This document shows positions 34,601-42,738 of a DNA stretch of 64,000 bases, one piece after another. Every line of letters begins with the position of its first letter. Position 1 is the stretch's first letter. Under the pieces are notes generated by a model. It worked only from the letters and a program-made list of their open reading frames with translations, had not been told where the DNA came from and made no database searches. A program made the translations under genes and the position numbers. The stretch comes from Vibrio penaeicida (GTDB lineage Bacteria; Pseudomonadota; Gammaproteobacteria; Enterobacterales; Vibrionaceae): assembly GCF_030689305.1 (NCBI RefSeq), contig NZ_JAUYVM010000021.1, forward strand, positions 1 through 64,000, written 5' to 3'.

Positions 34601-34908
34601 CGTTTTACCCACAGTGAAGCCGTCCACTCGCCACCCATATTTGAGTGCTCGATATCAACGTAATCATCGATGCCATCAAAGACAAGACCTCCATCTGTAT
34701 ATCCATTGCTCCAATTAGGACCTTGGAGCATAGCAGTAGCGTTACTTATACTGTCTTGGGAGGTAGAACCTGAACCTTCATTGAAATCCCATTGATTGGA
34801 TAAAGTATTTGGTTGAATAGTGGAGGTATTTCCGGATATAGGAAGCAACGCTAAAACTATTAACGTTCCTAATTTACCGAACTTCTCGGCGGTTGCGAAA
34901 TGAAACAT
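31687..34908 (-). CDS. Three-LamG GH20 beta-N-acetylhexosaminidase
   Basis: A 1073-residue exported enzyme. After a signal peptide (residues 1-28) come three LamG-like units of about 190 residues (LVFDGIDDYVDIEH, LAFSDTKGPIDLNN, LSFDGTDDHVVLGA mark their cores), then the GH20 support domain (EGYTIDIGNSVTISANHADG) and the catalytic barrel with RGLLLDVGRMFMPMEFL and the acid/base pair in DVHIGTDEYNN. It likely cleaves terminal N-acetylglucosamine or N-acetylgalactosamine from chitin fragments or glycans outside the cell; the LamG parts should bind the sugar. The triple LamG layout at the N-terminus is unusual. Confidence 0.9.
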   Translation of the reverse strand: MFHFATAEKFGKLGTLIVLALLPISGNTSTIQPNTLSNQWDFNEGSGSTSQDSISNATAMLQGPNWSNGYTDGGLVFDGIDDYVDIEHSNMGGEWTASLWVKRGADTPSSALFSSQNHMVKLEQWGSNNHRIGVTEIGNRDYTFEYTAPIGEWAHLTFVNSSIGLDLYVNGEFNSSLDISIPLPLDRIGAKLNGEDFLKAEIDSLLIHSKALQPLEVQAVYGSRAFTNHLSFDEGTGNSSVDASNSIDIPVSSFQWEKGLSKSALAFSDTKGPIDLNNSELSGDWSLAMWVKRTADTPSSVILSSQDYAIKLEQWGSSNHALGITKLGVADYSFEYTVPLNSWTHLTFVNDSNGLSLYSGGYLVDHLPVSIPLPRQRIGARLNGNDQLHAVLDEVHVFDTAIPASDVAKFFGPKGLYSRLDFNEGAGNLVNDAKNELQGTINGAVWSEGKQNGGLSFDGTDDHVVLGAEDLTGDWTMSFWVNKSSQRSTSTVLSSQHGALKLEQYGSENSNVGFTKFGAADYSFDFTLPLDTWTHLTFVKTDESITLYADGEDQGSISNVINLPLDIIGMRADGSDAIHGELDELQIFDRAMSSSEIHKFYGLKNEAPQIIPSVSEWEGAQGEFILSANSRIVLHPSYANQLQNKAEVFQSDIFDLAAKHLPIITNTTPSEGDIFLTLGANNSELGEEGYTIDIGNSVTISANHADGTFFGTRSILQMLQVDLANDSIAKGFITDHPKWENRGLLLDVGRMFMPMEFLRDMVKQMSYFKMNDLQIHINDNVIGFDSSKWQEAQAGFRLESNTHPGVTSEQHYTKQEYIELIELAKTYGVTIITEIDAPAHSLAFTQYRPDLRHPNLKEDHLDLGNPDVTTFLEELWTEYAPFIEDVHIGTDEYNNGSPAEMKAFINHFNGYLKGLGKNPVRMWGSQDTIGGAAGLDRDLLVNIWFGGYYDPAQAVSDGYDIINTQDSLLYIVPFAGYYHDYLNSQWLYENWTPNTFSSVQFDIDHPQVKGGMFAVWNDAFAAGTHYTIDDIQDRVKPAIQTLSQKMWAGKKSVSFAEFQEYMNVIEVDHIFED

Positions 34909-36155
34909 AAACTAACTCCTTGTTTTTATATTGTGTGTTTCATTAATTATCAAAATTGATACATTTAAGTTGAACGTTAAATTTTATTAATATCTTTAAG
35001 TTCTAGTATTTAATTAAATACTTACATGTGATTAGTCGAATAACTTCGAGTGTTTGAAGTCTGATTCTCATGTTCTATATGTTTAAAAAATATATTTTAT
35101 CAATTTGATGTTAGTGTTTTATATCTTTGGTTTTATATGGTTTGGTGTGTTTCTCTTTATAGGTTGTATGTATATAGGCATTTACTTAATTAGATTTCTC
35201 TGTTGTTCTTTTAAAGATTAAAACCTGAAGTGTGAATGAAGCTTTAATCAATATTTCGCTTTGTAAATAAAGTCTATAGCAGTAAATTCTGCATTATTGG
35301 GAGTGAGATCACACTTTCTAACTTAATTTTTGCCTCTAAAAAACAAGTGATTATTTAGATTCATAGCCTGTCATATTACCGGGGTGTTGTTTATGTCACT
35401 TGTTTTTTTGTTTTTAATGGTTTTATATTTGGTTTTCATCTTAAGTAAATTGAATTTAGTTATTCTGATATTTACTTGTATTTGTAATATATCTTTAAGC
35501 TTGATCTTATTGCACTGAAGTTTGAAATAACTTAACTCACTAAATAAAATGCTTTGGTGTTGATTTTTTGGGAAAGGACGAGTATTAAATATATTAAAAA
35601 AGTTTCATACTTTATTCGTACGTATATCCATATCACTTAAAGTGTCTTAGTAAGATAAGAAATCATTTCAAGAATTATTTATCACATTAGATTTACAAAA
35701 ACGCATGTTTTTCTTCTTACATGTATTCTGTTATTAGATATGTACATTTACCAAAGTAAATTGTGTGATAACTGAGTGCATTATGGATACATCAGGTTTC
35801 CTTGTTTCGGTACAGCACTCAATCCACTAGTAAGATCAAGGCAAGCGAACTTCTCCTACCCAATCCCTGCGCCGCAATGGCCAAAACGAATCATATGCCC
35901 CCAACTTTAGCGCCAGTTTTCATCAAATGTTTAATTTCAATTTTTGAAGCTAAAAGTGGAAGCTGTAACATCCCCCCCTCTTCCTTACGCCCAATATTTT
36001 ATGAAATCCAGATGATTTCGCAGACTATTGCATTCCTCAAGCCGAGTAAGGCACACCTGCGTTGATTTAGATTCAAGGTAGAAAGAAATTGAAGTCGCAT
36101 TTCGCCACTTCAAATTGAAGCTTTCTATCAATGACTATCAACAAAGGAGTGAACA
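34909..36155. other. Long AT-rich gene-free region with a duplicated gene start
   Basis: The first 850 bases are very AT-rich and hold nothing I can call. From about 35820 the sequence matches the start region of the BtuF-like gene at 37841, including an exact 40-base copy at 35860-35899. A frame at 35802-36065 is not a convincing gene. It likely marks an old insertion or deletion edge. Confidence 0.6.
35860..35899 (+). repeat. 40-base direct repeat, left copy
   Basis: Identical to 37844-37883 over 40 bases (starts CCAATCCCTGCGCCGC, ends TCATATGCC). The 40 bases upstream of each copy are also loosely similar (ATCCACTA... GCGAAC). The right copy is the start of a full gene, so this left copy is a broken fragment. 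Confidence 0.95.
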
Positions 36156-36647
36156 ATGCGCTTAATCTATGCCTTGCTTTTGTCAGTTGTCGCACTGGCA
36201 TCTAATGCAACAGAATCTATTATTTTGGGAAGTTCTATCTCCAAAATCTCGCTAGGTGATGCCAAACTCGATACATTTGTAGTGTCTGTTGGGCACGAAA
36301 GTAAACTGAAGAACAACTTTTCAATCATTCCAGAAATCAAGCTAGGTACTGGTATAAGAGACAGTCGTAGTGGTGATAAAGTCACGAGGCTTGAACACTA
36401 TGCATCTTCTGGTGTCAGGCTACAACATGATGTAACAGAACAGTTGTTTGTCTACCTATCGCCTACTTTTGCAAATTTTAAGGTCAATTCATCTTCCTCT
36501 ACACGCCTACTCACAAGGAGCACTTCCCATTTTGGGGTTGGTTTCGGCGTAGGCTATCAAATTGGTGACAGTATTCTAATTGATGGTTCAACTGAAGAAT
36601 TTGATGAGTTTGATCTCTTTCAGGTGGGTTTGAAAGTCTCGTTCTAA
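36156..36647 (+). CDS. Small outer-membrane beta-barrel protein
   Basis: A 163-residue protein with a signal peptide (MRLIYALLLSVVALASNA) and alternating polar/hydrophobic beta strands ending in a C-terminal aromatic (FQVGLKVSF), the usual mark of an outer-membrane barrel of eight strands. HFGVGFGVGYQIG is a typical strand. It lies between the two direct repeats together with two membrane genes. No specific function recognised. Confidence 0.75.
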   Translation: MRLIYALLLSVVALASNATESIILGSSISKISLGDAKLDTFVVSVGHESKLKNNFSIIPEIKLGTGIRDSRSGDKVTRLEHYASSGVRLQHDVTEQLFVYLSPTFANFKVNSSSSTRLLTRSTSHFGVGFGVGYQIGDSILIDGSTEEFDEFDLFQVGLKVSF

Positions 36648-36715
36648 AACAGCTGTGCTCGTATACGGGCACATTGCCAGCTAACTAAATGTGTTCAGAA
36701 TAAGTGAGGAGTATT

Positions 36716-37033
36716 ATGGCTTGGAGCGTATACAAAGTATGCAAAGCAACTTTACTGGAACGGTTGGTCAGCCACAAAAAAATACAGCGTGCTCGGGCAG
36801 AAGCAAAAATTCGGCTAATCGACCAGACGAGCGTAGGTTTCGGCTGGCAAAGCGAATGGTTGACGATGATTTTCTGCCTGCCTTTTATCTTAAGTTTTAT
36901 ACCTGTAGTCAGGGACTACATCCTTCCTGGGTTCACCCTTATCTCTGAGTTTCCAGAGTGGTATCGGTGGCTTTTAGGGTTAGTAGTAGTTTCAAATTAT
37001 GCAATACGTGTCGCCGACCGGTGCAATTTATAG
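36716..37033 (+). CDS. Holin-like small membrane protein
   Basis: A 105-residue protein from the ATG at 36716, with GAGGAG before it. It starts with a charged helix, then two or three hydrophobic segments (LTMIFCLPFILSFIPVV, YRWLLGLVVVSNYAIRV). The WQSEWLTMIFCLPF pattern resembles phage-type 3TM holins of gene-transfer release, but this is only a weak match. It lies just before a coiled-coil membrane gene. Could be a pore-forming or structural membrane protein. Confidence 0.5.
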   Translation: MAWSVYKVCKATLLERLVSHKKIQRARAEAKIRLIDQTSVGFGWQSEWLTMIFCLPFILSFIPVVRDYILPGFTLISEFPEWYRWLLGLVVVSNYAIRVADRCNL

Positions 37034-37090
37034 CGTCGCAAACAATAACAGTGGCTAGTTAAATCAGTCCTTTCAATTGTAGGAGGGTGC

Positions 37091-37699
37091 ATGTCAGACA
37101 AAGATCTTGATGAGTTAGAACAGATAGAGCAAGAACTTAAAGACTTAGAAGAGGAGGAACATACCAAAGCAAAAGCCCGAACAAAGCCCCAGGAAGTGGT
37201 TATGGTGCTTGTTGGAAGATGGGCAATGCCTACAACAGTGGTGTTAGTACTTATTACCTGTATGTCTGGCTATTTCCTTGAGGTGGAAGCGTTTACGCCA
37301 GTGGTGGGTATGATTGCTCCGGTCGTGATGGCTCTTATTATGGTTATTCGTGAGGCTTCTGTGGGTAAAGAGGAAGACGAAACCTACAAAGACAGGGAGC
37401 GTGAGCGAGAAGAGCGAATAAAACAGTATCAGATGGAAAAAGAAGTCAAACTGGCTCAAATGGAATTTGAAGACAAAAGACATCAACAAGAAATGGCAGA
37501 AAAAGCCAGACAGTTCGATGCCAACTCAGTGTCGACAAGCGAGTTTGTCGGTTTAGCGAGAGAGATGAACAGTCAGTTGGCAGAGATCATGAAAAAAGAA
37601 ACCGAACTGGTCGTTGGAGACACAAGAATCAAGGTAGCCGATGGCAGTACGAAAGTAGCGCAAGACGAAAAAGGTCAGAAAAATAGCAAGTCATCCTAA
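37091..37699 (+). CDS. Coiled-coil membrane protein
   Basis: A 202-residue protein with an acidic helix (residues 1-30), two hydrophobic segments (WAMPTTVVLVLITCMSGYFL and VGMIAPVVMALIMVI) and a long highly charged coiled coil (DREREREERIKQYQMEKEVK). It ends with a polar tail. The ribosome binding site is AGGAGG. Unknown family. It may work with the holin-like protein before it, given spacing and strand, as a membrane platform. Confidence 0.7.
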   Translation: MSDKDLDELEQIEQELKDLEEEEHTKAKARTKPQEVVMVLVGRWAMPTTVVLVLITCMSGYFLEVEAFTPVVGMIAPVVMALIMVIREASVGKEEDETYKDREREREERIKQYQMEKEVKLAQMEFEDKRHQQEMAEKARQFDANSVSTSEFVGLAREMNSQLAEIMKKETELVVGDTRIKVADGSTKVAQDEKGQKNSKSS

Positions 37700-37708
37700 A
37701 TAGTATGC

Positions 37709-37750
37709 AGCGGAATAACCTGCAGGTTTAGTGCTTACGGTTATCCGCTA
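37709..37750 (+). terminator. Imperfect hairpin after the coiled-coil gene
   Basis: AGCGGAATAACC and GGTTATCCGCT pair with one bulge and are followed by AAAATTCC. It is probably a weak terminator before the BtuF-like gene. Confidence 0.55.
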
Positions 37751-37840
37751 AAATTCCTTATCAAAGCCTGGGTTTAACTCGTTCAAAACTTCCCTATAAT
37801 TCAATTACCTAATATCCACTAACACGAGTAGGCGAACCCG

Positions 37841-38656
37841 ATGCCAATCCCTGCGCCGCAATGGCCAAAACGAATCATATGCCTGACAGAAGAAACCACC
37901 GAGGCGCTTTACCTGATGGGAGAAGAAGACAGAATTGTCGGTGTTTCTGCCTACACGGTACGCCCTGAGAGAGCCAAACGTGAAAAGCCCAAAGTCTCGG
38001 CATTTGTGAATGCACGTATCGAGAAAATCATGGATCTCAAACCGGATTTGGTTCTGGCATTTTCGGACATTCAGGCAGACATTGTTCGCGACTTGGTTAA
38101 GCAGGGCGTCGATGTGCACTGCTTTAATCACCGAACTTTGAGTGACACGCTGCAAATGATACGAACGCTTAGCGCGCTTATCGGCGAACCTCAAAAAGGT
38201 GAAAAGTTAGTACAGGAACTTACTCAAGGGCTGGCTGAAGTTAAGGCAAGCGCCGATTCGCTCACTCACAAACCGAGAGTGTATTTTGAAGAGTGGTTCG
38301 ATCCATTAATTACTGGCATCACTTGGGTGAGTGAGCTGGTGGAACTCGCTGGTGGCATTGACTGCTATCAAGAGTTTGCCAAAGAATCGTTAGCCAAAAA
38401 CAGAATCATCGAACACCCTGAACAGGTGATAGAAAAACAGCCTGACATTATCATCGCCTCCTGGTGTGGTCGCCGTTTCCAAAAAGACAAACTGACCCAG
38501 CGAGAAGGCTGGCAGAACATTCCCGCCATTCAAAATGATGAAGTGTATGAAATCAACTCAAGTGACATTCTGCAACCCGGACCAGCCGCGCTGACGGATG
38601 GGGTAAAACAACTTCACCAGATTATTAAAGGTTGGAGTGAACGGCAGTCGAATTAG
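37841..38656 (+). CDS. BtuF-like periplasmic-binding-fold protein without signal peptide
   Basis: A 271-residue protein of the cobalamin/iron-siderophore binding family: RIICLTEETTEALYLMGEED, RIVGVSAYTVRPERAKREKP, then KIMDLKPDLVLAFSDIQADI and a final half with FEEWFDPLITGITWVSEL and IIIASWCGRRF. It lacks a signal peptide, so it may act in the cytoplasm or is misstarted. Its first 14 codons are duplicated at 35860. Such stand-alone proteins are often annotated as cobalamin-binding; ligand not proven. Confidence 0.82.
   Translation: MPIPAPQWPKRIICLTEETTEALYLMGEEDRIVGVSAYTVRPERAKREKPKVSAFVNARIEKIMDLKPDLVLAFSDIQADIVRDLVKQGVDVHCFNHRTLSDTLQMIRTLSALIGEPQKGEKLVQELTQGLAEVKASADSLTHKPRVYFEEWFDPLITGITWVSELVELAGGIDCYQEFAKESLAKNRIIEHPEQVIEKQPDIIIASWCGRRFQKDKLTQREGWQNIPAIQNDEVYEINSSDILQPGPAALTDGVKQLHQIIKGWSERQSN
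37844..37883 (+). repeat. 40-base direct repeat, right copy
   Basis: Exact match to 35860-35899. It covers codons 2-15 of the BtuF-like gene. The two copies bound a 2-kb segment holding three membrane-protein genes. Confidence 0.95.
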
Positions 38657-38747
38657 TTTTTAGAACAGAAAAGTGAAAGAGAGCTGCACTAACATTTCAT
38701 AAAATGCTAGTGCAAAAGAGCAGCATCCATGGCTCAGAGCGCCACGC

Positions 38748-39107
38748 TTATTCAATATGTTTCGAGATGATATCATCCACCTTTTGCGGGTCAATGGCGA
38801 ATTCGGGTTCTGCATTTTTCTGTTCTACCAGCCATTGAGGGGCTTTTTTAAACCCAATATGGTAAGCAATCGACTCCAAGACGACCTGATGCTCCCCAAT
38901 ACGAACGACTGTGAAGCTTCGCTCATTGCCGATGATTCGTCCTTTAGGGAAATCATTTAAGCAGCGATTGACAAACGCCATCTGCTTATTGGTTTCTGAT
39001 TCGGTCGGGATATTTCCGGGGTCGGTTGTGCCCACTACAACTCTTTCAATATGACCGATTTCGGTAATATCAAAAGTATTTACCTGAGACGTACCTTGTC
39101 CAAACAT
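38748..39107 (-). CDS. Unrecognised small protein of the DUF2589 block
   Basis: A 119-residue soluble protein: FDITEIGHIERVVVGTTDPG, then NRCLNDFPKGRIIGNERSF and QVVLESIAYHIGFKKAP. I do not recognise a family. It lies 65 bases after a DUF2589 gene on the same strand, so it belongs to the same likely operon. Mixed alpha/beta content. Confidence 0.7.
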   Translation of the reverse strand: MFGQGTSQVNTFDITEIGHIERVVVGTTDPGNIPTESETNKQMAFVNRCLNDFPKGRIIGNERSFTVVRIGEHQVVLESIAYHIGFKKAPQWLVEQKNAEPEFAIDPQKVDDIISKHIE

Positions 39108-39171
39108 AGTTTTCTACTTTCTTAACCCAGTTGATTGAAAAGGCTCCGAATACGGAGCCTTGAGGATGGAT

Positions 39172-39762
39172 TTACGCAGGAACTGGCGCAATAGATTGTT
39201 GAAGGATATCCAGTACGCGGGACAAACCTTCCGGTGTACCAGACTGGCGAGCTTTCACAGCGACGTCATATTTTGCCGAGTTGTCAGACTTACGCTGCGT
39301 TTCTTTGCTAGAAGCAACGGAACCCTGACACTTCACTTTAACGCTCCAAAGCCCAAATTTACCTTCCGCTTCCGCAGCGAATGAAGCGGCGCGATCGGTT
39401 TTGGTCTGTTCACTGAATGACGATTTCACTTCCATCATAAAGTTCACATCCACTTCAGATACCTGAAGCGTTGGAACAGATACAATAGAGATGAAAGGCA
39501 CACTCACTTTGTACTTGGTGCTTTCAATGGCGACTGAACCATCTGCTTGTTTGATTTGCTCGGGTTTTTCAAATGAGAATGGCACCATACGAACGGAAGT
39601 GTTTCCGTTAGCATCTTCTTCGAAACCGACATTCTCAATGAAATCCGACGTTGCTTTCGCCAGCGTGATTTGCGCGTCACAGGCTGCAGAAAGCGGACCG
39701 CCAATCAGTTGGTCCATTGGGAGTCCGCCAAATTGGTCGGACATTTTTACGAGTTCACTCAT
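39172..39762 (-). CDS. DUF2589 family protein
   Basis: A 196-residue protein of the DUF2589 family: LIGGPLSAACDAQITLAKAT at residues 20-39, VSVPFISIVSVPTLQVSEVD, then VNFMMEVKSSFSEQTKTDRA. Members form short secreted-looking but signal-less beta proteins of unknown role. The ribosome binding site is AAGGAG. It is followed by the 38748 gene and preceded by a second protein of the same style. Confidence 0.8.
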   Translation of the reverse strand: MSELVKMSDQFGGLPMDQLIGGPLSAACDAQITLAKATSDFIENVGFEEDANGNTSVRMVPFSFEKPEQIKQADGSVAIESTKYKVSVPFISIVSVPTLQVSEVDVNFMMEVKSSFSEQTKTDRAASFAAEAEGKFGLWSVKVKCQGSVASSKETQRKSDNSAKYDVAVKARQSGTPEGLSRVLDILQQSIAPVPA

Positions 39763-39790
39763 AGTGTCTCCTTGTTGTGTGTTGCTTGGG

Positions 39791-40285
39791 TTAGAAAAGC
39801 TTTAGTAACTCGTTTTGTAGCTTTAAGTAGGCTTCGGTGGCTTCGCCTGCTTCAAATTCGATTTCCATAGTCGCTTTGCGATCCCCTTTCTCTTTGGGAC
39901 CTGAAAACAGGTCTGTCGACAACACCTGCTTTAAGCGGCTCTCAGACTTTTCGTTGTTTTTTGTGGCGGTATCCACGCCATCAACACCGTTCAGGCTAAT
40001 ATCGAATTTGGAAATTAACTTTTTGATCTTTATAGGATTGTTCTGGGTAAGGGTAATAAGGGGAACTTGGATTTCTCGCTCAGCCAACTGACCTCTGGCT
40101 CGCTTTTTATCGGCTTCCGAGCCAAAGGCAGGAACTCGAAACGAAATCATTTTCGGGCGACCATCTTCATCAAACCATTCATTGATGTTTTCTAAAGTTT
40201 GCCGTTCTATTTGGTCTTGCGCTTCGGAAATAGAACCCATGATGGCTTCAACCAAGTTTTGTAATGTCAGTGTCGAATTAGACAT
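39791..40285 (-). CDS. DUF2589-like protein, first gene of the block
   Basis: A 164-residue protein sharing the DUF2589 style: NLVEAIMGSISEAQDQIERQ, then REIQVPLITLTQNNPIKIKK and LISKFDISLNG. An Ala/Glu-rich helical C-terminus follows. The gap to the next gene is 28 bases and the ribosome binding site is AAAGGAAAG. The IPLxxL..PP-like middle supports kinship with the next gene, but the match is less certain. Confidence 0.65.
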   Translation of the reverse strand: MSNSTLTLQNLVEAIMGSISEAQDQIERQTLENINEWFDEDGRPKMISFRVPAFGSEADKKRARGQLAEREIQVPLITLTQNNPIKIKKLISKFDISLNGVDGVDTATKNNEKSESRLKQVLSTDLFSGPKEKGDRKATMEIEFEAGEATEAYLKLQNELLKLF

Positions 40286-40867
40286 GTTGCTTTCCTTTCC
40301 ATGTATGTGAGGAAGAAGAAGGAGTACGCGCTTCGTTGACAGAACGAACTAAAAAGTAGTGCTTCCCCCAATTCCCATTAGCAGTGTTTGCTTGATGCCA
40401 ATGGCGACAACGCAATTGGCAGAAATTGCAGCTCTTTCAGCTTTGTTAACGTCCAATGTAGTGATTATGAAAAGTGCTTACTCGGGGAGAGTTATGGCTT
40501 AATCCGGGTAATAAAGGAGATGAAGGAGAGGTGGTAATCAGAACGAAAGTGAGGGGCTGAATATGCGTGAGTCTCACGTTTCAAGTAATTCTGTGGCAAT
40601 AGCGTCGAAGTCAATATTGAATCGATAGCAACCAAATTTCGAATAGCATAGAAAATGCACGAACACCTGATGATATTTTGACTATCAACCGGAGAGGGGC
40701 TGCTTCTTACTGAATTTGTCCCAATAAGATTGAATTCGCTAAAAACTGATTTAGCCTAAACACTGCTTTCCCAGATTTTTAACTAAACAGCCCAATTACT
40801 CATGGTTGCAGCCACTAAGATAGACCTATCAATTACGTAGGTAGGATTACCCTACTTTTTTAGAAGG
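40286..40867. other. Gene-free accessory region
   Basis: It holds the promoter of the DUF2589 block, and from 40741 a stretch similar to 45763-45890. No convincing gene is seen. Confidence 0.6.
40741..40866 (+). repeat. Boundary repeat, copy A
   Basis: About 65-70 percent like 45763-45890, with shared blocks such as CTAAACA, AAACAGCCCAATTA and TCATG. Each copy lies immediately before a broken gene (transposase or reverse transcriptase). Confidence 0.65.
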
Positions 40868-41091
40868 TTGCACAGACATGACAGTGAAACAATTCGCGCT
40901 AAAATGGCCAAACTCCAGAAAATTCAGACCACAGCAGTGTCCAAAAGCGCATCGAAGCTGCCAAAGCTGGTAAACAACCAAAACAACTTTTACGGTTTAC
41001 TGGCTGCCTCCGAAAACATATACCCAAGGGCTAATGCCGATCAGTTAAGGTCAAAATGATCGGTTGAACGATCCTCTAGAAGAGTTATAAA

Positions 41092-41126
41092 GGTCCTAAC
41101 TTTCTATGGTTAGGACCTTTTGTTTT
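41092..41126 (+). terminator. Hairpin in the IS left end blocking readthrough
   Basis: GGTCCTAAC and GTTAGGACC pair around an eight-base loop, followed by TTTTGTTTT, just before the transposase start. It would stop outside transcripts from entering the transposase gene. Confidence 0.8.
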
Positions 41127-42453
41127 GCAACTCACAACCGCTCTCGCCATGGCTAATGGCTATGCACTAAACACTGAAGAACTCGGGAAACTCTCTGATA
41201 TTCTTTGCCCAAACTTTATCAATCAATGTCTTAAAACTTCGGGTGTGTCTACCATGAGAAAACGCCGTATCCCTTTAGATATGGCTGTTTGGACCGTTAT
41301 CGCCATGTCTCTTTATCGACAGGAGCCTGTTTGGAGTATTGTGAGTAAAGCGAATTTGATGTTGCCGGGAAAGAAACCTTTAGTGGCTCCTAGCGCTGTT
41401 GTTCAAGCTCGCCAACGGCTGGGTGTCGATGCAGTAAAAGAAGTCTTTCATCAAAGTCAGCAAATGTGGCATCAGCAAGCCGAGCATCCGACTTGGTCTG
41501 GGCTCAAGCTCCTTGGTGTCGATGGAGTAGTCTGGCGGACGCCAGACACACCTGAGAACAGAGAGCGATATCAATCCGCCTCGAATCAAAATGGCAACGG
41601 TGCTTTCCCACAAGTTCGTATGGTTTGTCAGATGGAATTAACCAGTCACATGATGATAGCGAGTGCTTTCGATAGCTATAAAACGAATGAGATGGTATTG
41701 GCAGAGCGCCTCATCGAAACGACTCCCGATAATAGCCTGACTCTGTTTGACCGAGGGTTTTACTCTCTGGGGCTACTCAATCGTTGGCAACAGGCCGGTG
41801 AAGAACGCCATTGGTTGATGCCAATGAGGAAAGATACCCAATACACAGTGATTAAGAAGTTAGGTCGTAATGACAGAGTGATAGCCTTGAGAGCGAGTCC
41901 TCAAGCAAGGCGGAAATTCCCCGACCTATCAGAAACGGTTGAAGTGAGATTACTCACGAAAACGATTAAGGGAAAAGAGGTCAATATCCTGACCTCAATG
42001 ACCGATGCCATGCGCTTCCCATCAGAAGAAATCGTCGATTTATATAGCCACCGATGGGAAATAGAAGTGGGTTACCGAGAAATCAAATCGTCTTTACTCA
42101 ACAATGAGTTCACGTTAAGAAGCAAACTTCCCGATATGATAGAACAGGAGCTGTGGGGCGTCCTGCTTGGCTACAATATTATCCGATATCAAATGGTTAA
42201 TATGGCAAAGACGATACCGGGGATTTATCCTAACCAACTGAGTTTTACTACAAGTGCAACCGCAATAATCCACTTGATATATGGGTTTTGGCTAGAAGCG
42301 GCAGGCACTATTCCCAAACGTATTCATCATCTTTTAGACGAAACCCCACATCATGTTTTACCACTAAAAAGAGAAGATAGAATATACCCGAGAAGCGTGA
42401 AACCTAGGAATAGAAAATACCCCAATAAGAAGAATGCCAGTCAGCTTAACTGA
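41125..42453 (+). CDS. IS4-family DDE transposase
   Basis: A 442-residue transposase starting with TTG. It shows the N-terminal RKRRIPLDMAVWTVIAMSLY, APSAVVQARQRLG, first Asp in LLGVDGVVWRTPD, second Asp in LTLFDRGFYSLGLL, and the glutamate motif HRWEIEVGYREIKSSLL. All three catalytic residues are present and no frameshift is seen, so it may be active. Confidence 0.95.
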   Translation: MQLTTALAMANGYALNTEELGKLSDILCPNFINQCLKTSGVSTMRKRRIPLDMAVWTVIAMSLYRQEPVWSIVSKANLMLPGKKPLVAPSAVVQARQRLGVDAVKEVFHQSQQMWHQQAEHPTWSGLKLLGVDGVVWRTPDTPENRERYQSASNQNGNGAFPQVRMVCQMELTSHMMIASAFDSYKTNEMVLAERLIETTPDNSLTLFDRGFYSLGLLNRWQQAGEERHWLMPMRKDTQYTVIKKLGRNDRVIALRASPQARRKFPDLSETVEVRLLTKTIKGKEVNILTSMTDAMRFPSEEIVDLYSHRWEIEVGYREIKSSLLNNEFTLRSKLPDMIEQELWGVLLGYNIIRYQMVNMAKTIPGIYPNQLSFTTSATAIIHLIYGFWLEAAGTIPKRIHHLLDETPHHVLPLKREDRIYPRSVKPRNRKYPNKKNASQLN

Positions 42454-42738
42454 CTGGCATTAACCCAAGGGTTGCCATTTGAACTGAAATCATACTTGGA
42501 ACTGGTTGAGTTAACCGGAAAGTGTATTCGAGAAGATAAACGTGGCTATTACAAACTGAACAGCCTATCCCCACGAGATTGAATATTTCATCAGAAAACT
42601 GTGTTAAAACTCACCTCTCAGTTCACAAGAGTATTCAGAGGGGGAGTGGGTAAGCCCGAAACACTCGAAAGCGACTGCGCTAATTTAGAAATCAAACGAC
42701 GACCTAACGTCAGCCAAAGTGAACGGTTACTGGCTTAA

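Larger units (their letters stand above)
41032..42462 (+). mobile_element. IS4-family insertion sequence
   Basis: The 18-base ends TAATGCCGATCAGTTAAG and (reversed) TAATGCCAGTCAGTTAAG match at 16 positions and resemble the ends of IS4. The element is 1431 bases and has one transposase gene. ACCCAAGGG flanks it directly at the right and one base away at the left, consistent with a target duplication. It seems intact. Confidence 0.92.
40878..42738 (+). pseudogene. REP-associated (Y1, IS200-like) transposase remnant split by an IS4-family element
   Basis: Outside the IS element, in shifting frames, one reads IRAKMA, then KRIEAAKAGKQPKQLLRFTG near 40960, CLRKHIPKG up to the insertion, and after it LPFELKSYLELVELTG, KCIREDKRGYY and VFRGGVGKPE, ending RPNVSQSERLLA at the stop at 42738. 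This is the C-terminal half of a Y1-type transposase common in Vibrio. The catalytic N-terminal half is missing and there are at least two frameshifts, so it is dead. Confidence 0.8.

Noticed and set aside
35802..36065. 87-codon open frame in the region before the barrel gene
   Set aside because: It reads through the duplicated gene-start fragment in another frame and looks like decayed DNA, not a gene.
36691..36948. 85-codon frame overlapping the holin-like gene
   Set aside because: It lacks a start signal, while the other frame has GAGGAG and clear membrane segments.
36156..40285. A prophage
   Set aside because: There is a holin-like gene, but no capsid, tail, portal, terminase or integrase gene anywhere near.
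40868..41059. 63-codon frame at the left edge of the IS element
   Set aside because: The other frames over the same bases match a Y1 transposase, so this is a shifted frame of a pseudogene running into the IS end.
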